This document shows, piece by piece, positions 43,905 to 51,236 of a stretch of 64,000 bases of DNA. Every line of letters starts with the position of its first letter. Position 1 is the first letter of the stretch. Location: the NCBI RefSeq assembly GCF_014200605.1, contig NZ_JACHCE010000010.1, positions 62,001-126,000 of the forward strand, in the 5' to 3' direction. Made by a program: the position numbers and the translations under genes. The notes under the pieces were generated by a model. It was not told the DNA's origin, searched no databases, and worked only from the letters and a program-made list of their open reading frames with translations. The DNA comes from Pedobacter cryoconitis (GTDB taxonomy: Bacteria; Bacteroidota; Bacteroidia; Sphingobacteriales; Sphingobacteriaceae).

Positions 43905-45695
43905 TTATTCCATATAATCAGCCTGACGGCTAAGTAAAGCACGATATTTATTGAATACTGCTGTTTTAGAAACAAAGCCGATATATTCTTCCTGCTCATT
44001 CAGAACAGGTAATAACCAGGCATTTTCTTTTTCCATTTTTTTCAGCACTATTTTAAGCGAGTCGTTAATATATACGATAGATGGTGCTGTCTGCATCAGA
44101 TCGTGTACAGTGAGATCAGGATTAGCAGGGTTATTGATAGCTTTTTTCAATACATCCTCCACATAAATAAGCCCTTTAAAAGTATTGTCCTCTGCAATTA
44201 CAGGGAATATGTTCCTTTTAGACTGCAGGATCTCCGATAATTTTTCTGCAATGGTTTCTTCTTCATTCAAGGTAAGATAATCTTTCTCTACCAGGTATTT
44301 CAGCTTCATCATATGCAATACCGTCGTGTCTTTGTCCTCATGAGACATCAATTCACCGCTTTCAGCAAGAGGTTTAGTGTAGATCGAATATTTATTTGTG
44401 CTTCTGTTGATCAGGTAAGAAATAGCCGATGTAATCATTAAAGGTACCATCAGTACGTATCCTCCGGTAATTTCAGCAATCAGGAATATCCCGGTCAGCG
44501 GTGCATGCATGATGGCACTTAATGAAGCTGCCATTCCTGCAACAATAAAATTAGAAACATTCACATGGGCAATCCCTAAAGTATTAATGGTGAAAGCAAG
44601 AAGGAAACCAATCAGCCCGCCCATGATTAAACTGGGTGCGAAAATCCCTCCGTTACCACCTGCCCCAAGGGTAACCAGTGTGGCTGCCGATTTTGCAAAT
44701 ACAGTAATTGCAGTGAATAAAATAACAACAGTAGGTATATTACTATAGGATGAAAAGATACTGTTTGTAATTACCGCAGTATAGTTTCCGCCTAAAAGAT
44801 TTTTGATAGTCACATAGCCCTCTCCATACAGCGTAGGGAAAAGAAAAACCATTGCCCCCAGCACTATACCACCAACCACTACTTTTTTATAAGGGTGTTT
44901 GATTTTATAGAACATGCCTTTAATAAAGTAATTGGCTTTGGTAAAGTACATCGAGAATAAACCAATCAGAAAAGCCAGTACAACATACCAGATCAGCGAA
45001 TTGAATTTCCAGCCTTCAGTAACCAGAAAGAACAATTGCTCATTGTAAAAGAACCTGGCTACTACTGCAGCTGTAGCCGAAGAAAGCAATAAGGGTATAA
45101 ATGCAGGAATGGTAAACTCAGGTAAAAGAATTTCAATAGCGAAAACTATTCCCGCAATAGGGCTGTTGAATGCACCTGCAATACCTGCAGCTGCACCACA
45201 TGCCAGCAGCATAGTCGTTTCGCGGTAAGACAGGCCTAAAAAGCGCCCCACAACAGAACCTATTCCTCCACCACTGGTAACAATTGGTGCTTCCAGCCCG
45301 GTTGAACCTCCAAAGCCTACAGTTAATGCAGCAGTGATAATCTGTGAATAGATATTATGCGGTTCTACCCTGCTTGATTTCCTGGAGATTGTATATAGCA
45401 AAGGGGTTAATCCGGTTTCAAATTTTCCTTTCCGGATAAAACGCCTGACATACATCACAGAAAGCAGGATACCAATAAAAGGAAATACAAGGAACAAATA
45501 ATACTTGTACTGCCAGTGAAAACCATCCTGCAGAAAGTCTTCAATATGATGGGTAATCGTTTTCAGGAGCGCCGCAGCGAGTCCGGCTAAAACGCCAACT
45601 ATCATGGCCGCTATAACGAGGAAATTTCTGTTGGAGATTTTTGTCCTGCGGTATTGATTTACAGCGTCAAGATAGTTGACCAGTCTTACATACAT
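43905..45695 (-). CDS. ClC family chloride channel/transporter with CBS pair
   Basis: A 596-residue ClC protein: membrane part (about 25-440) and a C-terminal CBS pair (about 455-585: 'DYLTLNEEETIAEKL' and 'DLMQTAPSIVYINDSL'). The gating glutamate is Glu135 in 'GSTGLEAPIV', where ClC-ec1 has 'GREGP'. The inner proton glutamate position is Ile189 in 'FAIEIL'. The anion-site GSGIP motif is replaced by a 'TGLTP'-like stretch near residue 95. These suggest a channel or a different coupling mode. It is 11 bases downstream of the RluA gene on the same strand. The CBS pair may bind a nucleotide. Confidence 0.92.
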   Translation of the reverse strand: MYVRLVNYLDAVNQYRRTKISNRNFLVIAAMIVGVLAGLAAALLKTITHHIEDFLQDGFHWQYKYYLFLVFPFIGILLSVMYVRRFIRKGKFETGLTPLLYTISRKSSRVEPHNIYSQIITAALTVGFGGSTGLEAPIVTSGGGIGSVVGRFLGLSYRETTMLLACGAAAGIAGAFNSPIAGIVFAIEILLPEFTIPAFIPLLLSSATAAVVARFFYNEQLFFLVTEGWKFNSLIWYVVLAFLIGLFSMYFTKANYFIKGMFYKIKHPYKKVVVGGIVLGAMVFLFPTLYGEGYVTIKNLLGGNYTAVITNSIFSSYSNIPTVVILFTAITVFAKSAATLVTLGAGGNGGIFAPSLIMGGLIGFLLAFTINTLGIAHVNVSNFIVAGMAASLSAIMHAPLTGIFLIAEITGGYVLMVPLMITSAISYLINRSTNKYSIYTKPLAESGELMSHEDKDTTVLHMMKLKYLVEKDYLTLNEEETIAEKLSEILQSKRNIFPVIAEDNTFKGLIYVEDVLKKAINNPANPDLTVHDLMQTAPSIVYINDSLKIVLKKMEKENAWLLPVLNEQEEYIGFVSKTAVFNKYRALLSRQADYME

Positions 45696-45706
45696 TTCTT
45701 ATAATT

Positions 45707-46429
45707 TTAGCAATCGAATTTATCTAACAATTTAATCAGTGTTGCAAAGTCCTTAGGATATGGCGCATCAATTTCGATATCTTCACCATCCAGTCCTTTA
45801 AAGATAACATGTTTGGCATGAAGGGCAAAACGCTTCATAATAGGCAGCTCTTCATCATCTTTCGCAATTCTGTATCCTTTTTTGATACTGGAAAGAAATA
45901 CAGGTTTACCTTTATAAAGGGTATCACCACAAATTGCAGCACGCTGGGTAGCCAGGTGAATCCTGATCTGGTGCATACGTCCTGTAATCGGTTTACATTC
46001 TACTAAAGTATAGTGTCTGTAAAATTTAATAGAATTAAAAATCGTTTCTGCACGTTTTCCTTCCTTACGGTCGATGGTTACACTTCTGTTTCCATCGTTT
46101 AAGATAGGCAGGTCAATAAAAAGCTCATTGAATGTAAACAGTCCGTCTACAACAGCATGATACGTTTTTTTAACTTTACGTTTTTCAAACTGCATAGAAA
46201 CTGAGCGGTAGGCTTCTGGATTTTTAGCAATGATGATTGCACCTGAAGTCTCTTTGTCCAAACGGTGACAAACCTGAGCATCAGCTGAATACTGTTTTGC
46301 AAGGCGAAGTATATTGACTTCGCCGGAGCCGCCACGTTCGTCTAATGAGGCAACAAATGGCGGCTTATTTACAACGATATGGTTATCGTCTTCGAATAGA
46401 ATGAGGTCTTTAAATGAAGGATATTTCAA
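45707..46429 (-). CDS. RluA family pseudouridine synthase
   Basis: A 240-residue pseudouridine synthase. The catalytic Asp is in 'CHRLDKETSGAIIIAKN' (motif HRLDxxTSG). 'TYHAVVDGLFT', 'RKEGKRAETIFNSIKFYRHYTLVECKPITGRMHQIRIHLA' and 'FALHAKHVIF' follow the RluA fold. There is no N-terminal S4 domain, as in short RluA or TruC-like enzymes. It should isomerise uridine in rRNA or tRNA; the target base is not predictable. It is 11 bases upstream of the ClC gene. A -7 box (TACTTTTG, minus strand, 46460-46453) lies 23 bases before the start. Confidence 0.92.
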   Translation of the reverse strand: MKYPSFKDLILFEDDNHIVVNKPPFVASLDERGGSGEVNILRLAKQYSADAQVCHRLDKETSGAIIIAKNPEAYRSVSMQFEKRKVKKTYHAVVDGLFTFNELFIDLPILNDGNRSVTIDRKEGKRAETIFNSIKFYRHYTLVECKPITGRMHQIRIHLATQRAAICGDTLYKGKPVFLSSIKKGYRIAKDDEELPIMKRFALHAKHVIFKGLDGEDIEIDAPYPKDFATLIKLLDKFDC

Positions 46430-46500
46430 TGGTATGGATTTATAAAACAGTACAAAAGTACAATTTCATCTCTTACCATTTGAAATAAGAATGTAAATGA

Positions 46501-47190
46501 TTAAGAAAGTTCGAATTTATAGCCTACTCCTTTTACAGTTGCCACATAAGTTTCTCCCAGTTTCTCTCTCAATTTACGGATATGCACATCTATAGTCCGG
46601 TTAGTTACCACTACAGAATCTTCCCAGATATTTTTAAGAATAGACTCTCTGGTATATACTTTTCCAGGTTTAGAAGCAAGCAGATAAAGCAATTCAAATT
46701 CTTTCTTTGCCAGCACTACTTTCTGTCCGCTCTGATAAACAAGGTAAGCTTCTCTGTCGATTACTAAATCGCCAATTTCAACTTTGTTTTCAGAAATCTC
46801 ATCATTACTTACGTTTCTTCTCAGAATTGCATTGATACGGCTAACCAGGGCACGTGGCTTAATTGGTTTAGCGATATAATCATCTGCACCTACATTAAAA
46901 CCAGCAATTTCAGAATACTCTTCACTTCTTGCAGTTAGAAATACCATGAATGTATTTTTAAACTCAGGAATAGCACGCATCAGACGGCAGGCTTCAATTC
47001 CATCCATCTTAGGCATCATGATATCCAGGATGATCAGATCAGGATGCACTTTTTTTGCAACTGCTATACCATCCTGCCCGTTGCTTGCCAGGTAAACCTG
47101 ATAACCCTCTTTTTTAAGGTTATATTCAACTAACTCTAAGATATCAGGTTCATCATCAACTATCAGTATCTTTTGTTTTACGGCGCTCAT
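46501..47190 (-). CDS. PhoB/OmpR-type response regulator
   Basis: A 229-residue response regulator. The receiver has 'ILIVDDEPDILELVEYNL', phospho-Asp in 'DLIILDIMMPKMDGIEAC' and Lys in 'ADDYIAKPIKPRALV'. The winged-helix domain ends 'NRTIDVHIRKLREKLGETYVATVKGVGYKFEL'. The N-terminal sequence is like PhoB. No histidine kinase gene is adjacent in this window, so its partner is elsewhere or not in this operon. It follows the TlpA-like gene on the same strand after 105 bases, so it probably has its own promoter. Confidence 0.93.
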   Translation of the reverse strand: MSAVKQKILIVDDEPDILELVEYNLKKEGYQVYLASNGQDGIAVAKKVHPDLIILDIMMPKMDGIEACRLMRAIPEFKNTFMVFLTARSEEYSEIAGFNVGADDYIAKPIKPRALVSRINAILRRNVSNDEISENKVEIGDLVIDREAYLVYQSGQKVVLAKKEFELLYLLASKPGKVYTRESILKNIWEDSVVVTNRTIDVHIRKLREKLGETYVATVKGVGYKFELS

Positions 47191-47295
47191 GTCTTTAAAT
47201 ATTTGTTACGAAATTAAGTAATCATTTGTATAACTAGGTTAAAGGTAAGTTAACAAATTGTTAATGACACCCCTTAGTTTAACATTGAATTAGGG

Positions 47296-48402
47296 TTAAC
47301 GTAAAGTCTTACCTAAAAAAGCGTCAAGTTCTTCTGCTCTAAGGTTTTTAGCAATGATTTTACCTGCCGGGTCTAATATAAATGAGCTTGGAATAGCTTC
47401 TACCTGGTACATTCTTACGGTAGGGCTTTCAAAATCTTTTAGTTCACTGGCATGTGTCCAGGTTAATCCGTCGGCAATTACTGCTTGCTTCCATGCTACA
47501 GGATCTTTATCCAGCGATACACCTAAGATGGTGAATTTTCTATCTTTATACTTATTAAAAACCTTCACTACGTTTGGGTTTTCCTGTCTGCAGGGCTGAC
47601 ACCATGAAGCCCAGAAATCAAGCAAAACATATTTACCTCTTAAGTCTGATAATTTAACAGTTTTTCCATCAATGGTATTCATTGTAAAATCTGGTGCAAT
47701 CTGACCAATCTGAACAGATCTCAGTTTAGCCATTCTAACCAGGAAGTCAGTCACTGCTTCGTTTTTATTGAAATTACTTTTGATTTTTTCTGAGTAAGCA
47801 ATCATTTCTTTCTCGTAATCACTTGGGTTCAGAGAATTTATAGCGTAGAATCCGGCAAGAGAATTTGTATTATCCATTGCAAATTTCAGGATATAATTAA
47901 CCAGTGATTCATTTTCTTTGATCAATGCCGGTCTCATCTGGTTGGCTATAGCATCTCTGTTATTTGGCTGGTTGGCTACATTTTGTTCAAACTGTGCCTG
48001 TAGAGCTGCAATTTTCGCTACATACTCATTTTTATTTTTGTTCAGCTCTTCCAGTTTGTCGGCCTCTGCTGCTCCTGATATTTTATAAGCAAGTCCTTTA
48101 TCTGCAAGGTCTGCATCTAATTTAATGACATCGCCATTTTTAGCAATCAGCATGTATTCACTGTTATCGATCTTTATTCTGAAAAAATCCACTTCAGGTG
48201 TACTTCTGCTAAACTTAAATTCTCCTTTGTCTGATAATACCGTCGAATCCAGGGGCGTCTCACTTGCTTTGTTAATTCCGTATAAATAAACCTTTGACTG
48301 TGGTTTAGCATGTTCAAATTTCCCGCTGATCTCAAATTTACTTTTGTCATTACAAGCGACAAATGCAACACATACGATTAAAAGGGTGGCTAGTTTGTTC
48401 AT
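47296..48402 (-). CDS. TlpA-like thioredoxin-fold lipoprotein with DUF4369
   Basis: A 368-residue exported protein. It begins with a lipoprotein signal ('LATLLIVCVAFVACNDKSK', Cys near residue 17), then a DUF4369-type beta domain ('FEISGKFEHAKPQSKVYLYGINKASETPLDSTVLSDKGEFKF'), then a helical linker, and a TlpA/AhpC thioredoxin domain with the redox motif 'WASWCQPCRQENPN'. It should act as a thiol-disulfide reductase at the periplasmic face. It follows gatB by 24 bases on the same strand, so it is probably co-transcribed with it. Confidence 0.9.
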   Translation of the reverse strand: MNKLATLLIVCVAFVACNDKSKFEISGKFEHAKPQSKVYLYGINKASETPLDSTVLSDKGEFKFSRSTPEVDFFRIKIDNSEYMLIAKNGDVIKLDADLADKGLAYKISGAAEADKLEELNKNKNEYVAKIAALQAQFEQNVANQPNNRDAIANQMRPALIKENESLVNYILKFAMDNTNSLAGFYAINSLNPSDYEKEMIAYSEKIKSNFNKNEAVTDFLVRMAKLRSVQIGQIAPDFTMNTIDGKTVKLSDLRGKYVLLDFWASWCQPCRQENPNVVKVFNKYKDRKFTILGVSLDKDPVAWKQAVIADGLTWTHASELKDFESPTVRMYQVEAIPSSFILDPAGKIIAKNLRAEELDAFLGKTLR

Positions 48403-48426
48403 ATGATATAATATATAGATTATTCC

Positions 48427-49890
48427 TTATTTTAATTTTTCCAATAACAGTTCATTAATTTTTGCGGGATCTGCTTTCCCTTTTGCCAGCTTCATCACTT
48501 CGCCAACAAATAAACCTAAAACTCCTTTTTTCCCGGTTTTATAGGCTGCAACCTGTGGTTTGAATTTTTCCATGACCTGATCAACAAAACCCGACAGCTC
48601 ATCAGCATTCTCCACAATCAGCAGATTCATTGCCCCGGCAAGCGCCGCAGCATCAGCTTCAGGGCTGGATTGAATAGCCGGTAACAACTGTTGCAAAGCA
48701 ATTTGCTGGGTGATTTTCTTTTCTTCTACCAGATTGACAACCGCAGCAAGTTGTGCAGGGCTAACCTTAAAGGTAGTAATTGTTAAATTCTGTTCATTCA
48801 ATAATGCCCTGATTGGACCGGTTAACCAGTTAATCAGATTTTTAGGGCTTTTTACTAAAGCTAAAGCTGCATTCAAATAGTCCAGCAGCTCTTTATCCTC
48901 TGTAAAAATCAAAGCTTCCGAGTTATTCAGACCAAAGTCTGCCATCAGTTTTGCAGTGATTTCACGGGGCAATGCCGGCATTGCTGCTTTTAATGCAGCC
49001 AGCCATTCATCAGAGATATATAAAGGCGGTAAATCCGGATCCGGGAAATAACGGTAATCGTTAGCCATTTCTTTAGTCCGCATAGGGGCTGTTGTTCCAT
49101 GATCTGCATCAAAAGTTAAAGTGCTCTGAACGATTGTCCCACCGTTAGTGATCACTCCGATCTGACGGTTAAATTCAAATTCCATTGCCCTGCGGACGTT
49201 ACGGATGGAATTCAGATTTTTCACTTCACAGCGCGTACCAAATTCTGTAGTCCCGTTTTCACGGATAGAAATATTAGCATCGCAACGGAAACTACCTTCT
49301 TCCATATTCCCATCACCCACATCCAGGTGCCTCACCAGCTTTCTTAATTCGGTAAGCAATACTGAAGCCTCTTCTGCAGAGCGGATATCAGGTTCTGTTA
49401 CAATTTCAATCAGAGGCACTCCTGCCCTGTTCAGATCTACAAAAGAAAAGTGATCATCCTGATCATGCAAACTTTTACCTGCATCTTCTTCCATATGGAT
49501 CCTGTTGATCCCTATCCTCTTTTCAGTACCGTCACTTAAGACCAGGTCGATATATCCGTTCTGGCAAACCGGCTTGTTGTCCTGAGTGATCTGATAACCT
49601 TTAGGAAGATCGGCATAGAAATAGTTTTTCCTGTCAAAGTAGTTATGCTGATTAATCGTACAGTTTAAGGCCAGGCCCATTCTGATAGCTTTTCCTACTA
49701 CTTCTTTATTCATTTTCGGTAATGCACCAGGCAAAGCCAATGAAACAGGAGAGATATGTGCATTAGGCTTTGCACCAAATGCTGCGCTATCTGAAGAAAA
49801 TATTTTCGATTTTGTATTTAACTGAACGTGAATCTCTAAGCCTGATACCAATTCAAATGCTGTGGGAGAAATAGCAGTTTTCGTACTCAT
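48427..49890 (-). CDS. gatB: aspartyl/glutamyl-tRNA amidotransferase subunit B
   Basis: A 487-residue GatB. 'FELVSGLEIHVQLNTKSKIFSSD' and 'KNYFYADLPKGYQITQ' are the kinase-domain signatures; 'HMEEDAGKSLH', 'DLNRAGVPLIEIVTEPDI' and 'EVKNLNSIRNVRRAMEFE' follow. The C-terminal YqeY-like domain is 'KTGKKGVLGLFVGEVMKLAKGKADPAKINELLLEKL'. With GatA and GatC it converts Glu-tRNA(Gln) or Asp-tRNA(Asn) to the amide form in the cytoplasm; those subunits are not in this window. The TlpA-like gene is 24 bases downstream. A -7 box (TATATTTG, minus strand, 49940-49933) is upstream. Confidence 0.96.
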   Translation of the reverse strand: MSTKTAISPTAFELVSGLEIHVQLNTKSKIFSSDSAAFGAKPNAHISPVSLALPGALPKMNKEVVGKAIRMGLALNCTINQHNYFDRKNYFYADLPKGYQITQDNKPVCQNGYIDLVLSDGTEKRIGINRIHMEEDAGKSLHDQDDHFSFVDLNRAGVPLIEIVTEPDIRSAEEASVLLTELRKLVRHLDVGDGNMEEGSFRCDANISIRENGTTEFGTRCEVKNLNSIRNVRRAMEFEFNRQIGVITNGGTIVQSTLTFDADHGTTAPMRTKEMANDYRYFPDPDLPPLYISDEWLAALKAAMPALPREITAKLMADFGLNNSEALIFTEDKELLDYLNAALALVKSPKNLINWLTGPIRALLNEQNLTITTFKVSPAQLAAVVNLVEEKKITQQIALQQLLPAIQSSPEADAAALAGAMNLLIVENADELSGFVDQVMEKFKPQVAAYKTGKKGVLGLFVGEVMKLAKGKADPAKINELLLEKLK

Positions 49891-50032
49891 TTAAGGGCAA
49901 TAAATTAAAAAACATCGTGAATTACTGTCTCACAAATATAACCAAATAAGTTTATGACCATGGGTTTAGGACGCAATTATAATCATGGCACAAACTTTGA
50001 CAATTTACATACACACACAAAATTGAAACGTT

Positions 50033-50620
50033 ATGAAAAAATTACTTTTAATTGCTGCTATCGGGATTGCATCCCTGGCGGTGGCTCCAGTGGCGAAAGC
50101 CCAGGTGAGTTTAAGTATTAATATCGGCTCACAACCTCAATGGGGGCCCAGAGGTTACAATCATGTAGATTACTATTACCTGCCCGATGTAGATAGTTAT
50201 TACTATGTACCGACCAGACAATTTGTTTATCTGAGTGGAAACAGGTGGATTCATGCCAGATCTCTACCTTCGAGATACCGGGGTTATGATTTATATGGAG
50301 GCAGAAAAGTAGTGATCAATAACTATGCTAATCCATGGACAAGACACAATTATTACAGAACACAATATGTAAGTAATAATTATTACAGCAGGCCATCAAG
50401 AGTAGTGGTTAGAAATAATTACCGTTCCGAGCGCAATTATGACAGAGGAAGAGGCAATGGCTGGGGCCATGGAAATAATGGTAACCATTGGGGAAACGGA
50501 AATAATGGAAACAACCGGGGAAGAGGAAATGACAGAGGCGGCAGAGGTGACCATGGAGACAGAAACCACGGCGGTGACAGAGGCGGCGATCACGGAAGAG
50601 GTCGCGGAGGCCGCAATTAA
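50033..50620 (+). CDS. secreted Gly/Asn/Arg/His-rich protein
   Basis: A 195-residue secreted protein. The signal peptide ends 'AVAPVAKAQ'. Residues about 30-110 are aromatic rich ('GYNHVDYYYLPDVDSYYYVPTRQFVYLSGNRWIHARSLPSRYRGYDLYGGRKVVINNY'), a pattern common in unnamed Bacteroidota exported proteins. Residues about 125-195 are very rich in G, N, R, D and H ('RGNGWGHGNNGNHWG', 'HGDRNHGGDRGGDHGRG'). The tail could bind metal or nucleic acid or be unstructured; no function is known. It ends at a strong terminator, and the Fur-family and zinc ATPase genes follow, so a metal link is possible but only by location. Confidence 0.75.
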   Translation: MKKLLLIAAIGIASLAVAPVAKAQVSLSINIGSQPQWGPRGYNHVDYYYLPDVDSYYYVPTRQFVYLSGNRWIHARSLPSRYRGYDLYGGRKVVINNYANPWTRHNYYRTQYVSNNYYSRPSRVVVRNNYRSERNYDRGRGNGWGHGNNGNHWGNGNNGNNRGRGNDRGGRGDHGDRNHGGDRGGDHGRGRGGRN

Positions 50621-50652
50621 CAGATATTACTAATAAATTACCTATTTTTTTT

Positions 50653-50688
50653 AAAGTATCACGACCTTTGGGTTGTGATACTTTTTTT
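50653..50688 (+). terminator. rho-independent terminator
   Basis: A 14-bp stem (AAAGTATCACGACC with GGTTGTGATACTTT, one G-T pair), loop TTTG, and a run of seven T at 50682-50688. It ends the transcript of the Gly/Asn/Arg-rich gene, so the fur-like gene must have its own promoter in the 37 bases that follow. Confidence 0.9.
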
Positions 50689-50702
50689 ATACGCTATTTA
50701 AA

Positions 50703-50712
50703 GCAATGCAAT
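50703..50712 (+). promoter_or_regulatory. GCAATGCAAT motif before the Fur-family gene
   Basis: This decamer lies 13 bases before the fur-like start. Nearly the same sequence (GCAATGCTAT) occurs in the zntA promoter at 51145-51154. A shared site upstream of a Fur-family gene and its likely target suggests autoregulation. Confidence 0.35.
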
Positions 50713-50725
50713 AATTCTTTTGACC

Positions 50726-51139
50726 ATGACTGAGAACATAGAAGTAATCCTGACGCAGAAAAATATTAATCCTACAGCCATGCGCTTATTGGTACTGGAT
50801 TTTCTGTTAAAGCAGTCTTCTGCTATCAGTCTGACGGATTTAGAAAAAGGATTAGACCCTTCGGACCGGATTACTTTATACCGTGCTTTAAAGAAATTTG
50901 AAGAAAAAGGACTGGTTCACAGCATTGATGATGGCTCTGGTGCAACTAAATACGCGCTTTGCGAAAATGATTGCGAAGCCGGACATCATCACGATCTGCA
51001 CGTTCATTTTTTCTGTAACACCTGCCGGGAGACCTCCTGCCTGCCTAAACACCATATTCCACAGATTTCTTTACCAGATGGTTTTAAAACTGAAGAGGTA
51101 AATCTCATTGTAAAAGGTATATGCAATAAGTGCATCTGA
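50726..51139 (+). CDS. Fur family transcriptional regulator
   Basis: A 137-residue Fur-family regulator. It has an N-terminal winged helix ('INPTAMRLLVLDFLLKQSSAISLTDLEKGLDPSDRITLYRALKKFEEKGLVHSI') and a C-terminal dimer domain with metal-binding 'HHHDLHVHFFCNTCRETSCLP' and a second CxxC in 'GICNKCI', the structural zinc site. ATG 50726 is chosen; an in-frame TTG lies two codons upstream. The downstream P-type zinc ATPase and the shared promoter motif suggest control of zinc or another divalent metal (Zur-like). Iron or peroxide sensing cannot be excluded. Confidence 0.9.
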   Translation: MTENIEVILTQKNINPTAMRLLVLDFLLKQSSAISLTDLEKGLDPSDRITLYRALKKFEEKGLVHSIDDGSGATKYALCENDCEAGHHHDLHVHFFCNTCRETSCLPKHHIPQISLPDGFKTEEVNLIVKGICNKCI

Positions 51140-51144
51140 TTTTT

Positions 51145-51157
51145 GCAATGCTATTGC
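51145..51157. promoter_or_regulatory. GCAAT inverted repeat in the zntA promoter
   Basis: GCAAT-GCT-ATTGC, perfect 5+3+5. It sits 14 bases upstream of the -7 box (51172-51179), over the -33 region of the ATPase promoter, where a bound repressor would block transcription. The GCAATGC core is shared with the site at 50703-50712. Confidence 0.42.
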
Positions 51158-51171
51158 GCTGTTGTTTAAAG

Positions 51172-51179
51172 TACCTTTG
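51172..51179 (+). promoter_or_regulatory. candidate -7 box of the zinc ATPase gene
   Basis: TACCTTTG matches TAnnTTTG, 57 bases before the start codon. Confidence 0.42.
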
Positions 51180-51236
51180 TTCTTAAAGAGAAAAAGCTTA
51201 GCTTAATACCTCTCTTTTGAATAAGATACTATCATT

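Noticed and set aside
50396..50593. 65-codon minus-strand ORF rich in Val/Ser
   Set aside because: Antisense reading of the Gly/Asn/Arg-rich repeat; composition is an artefact.
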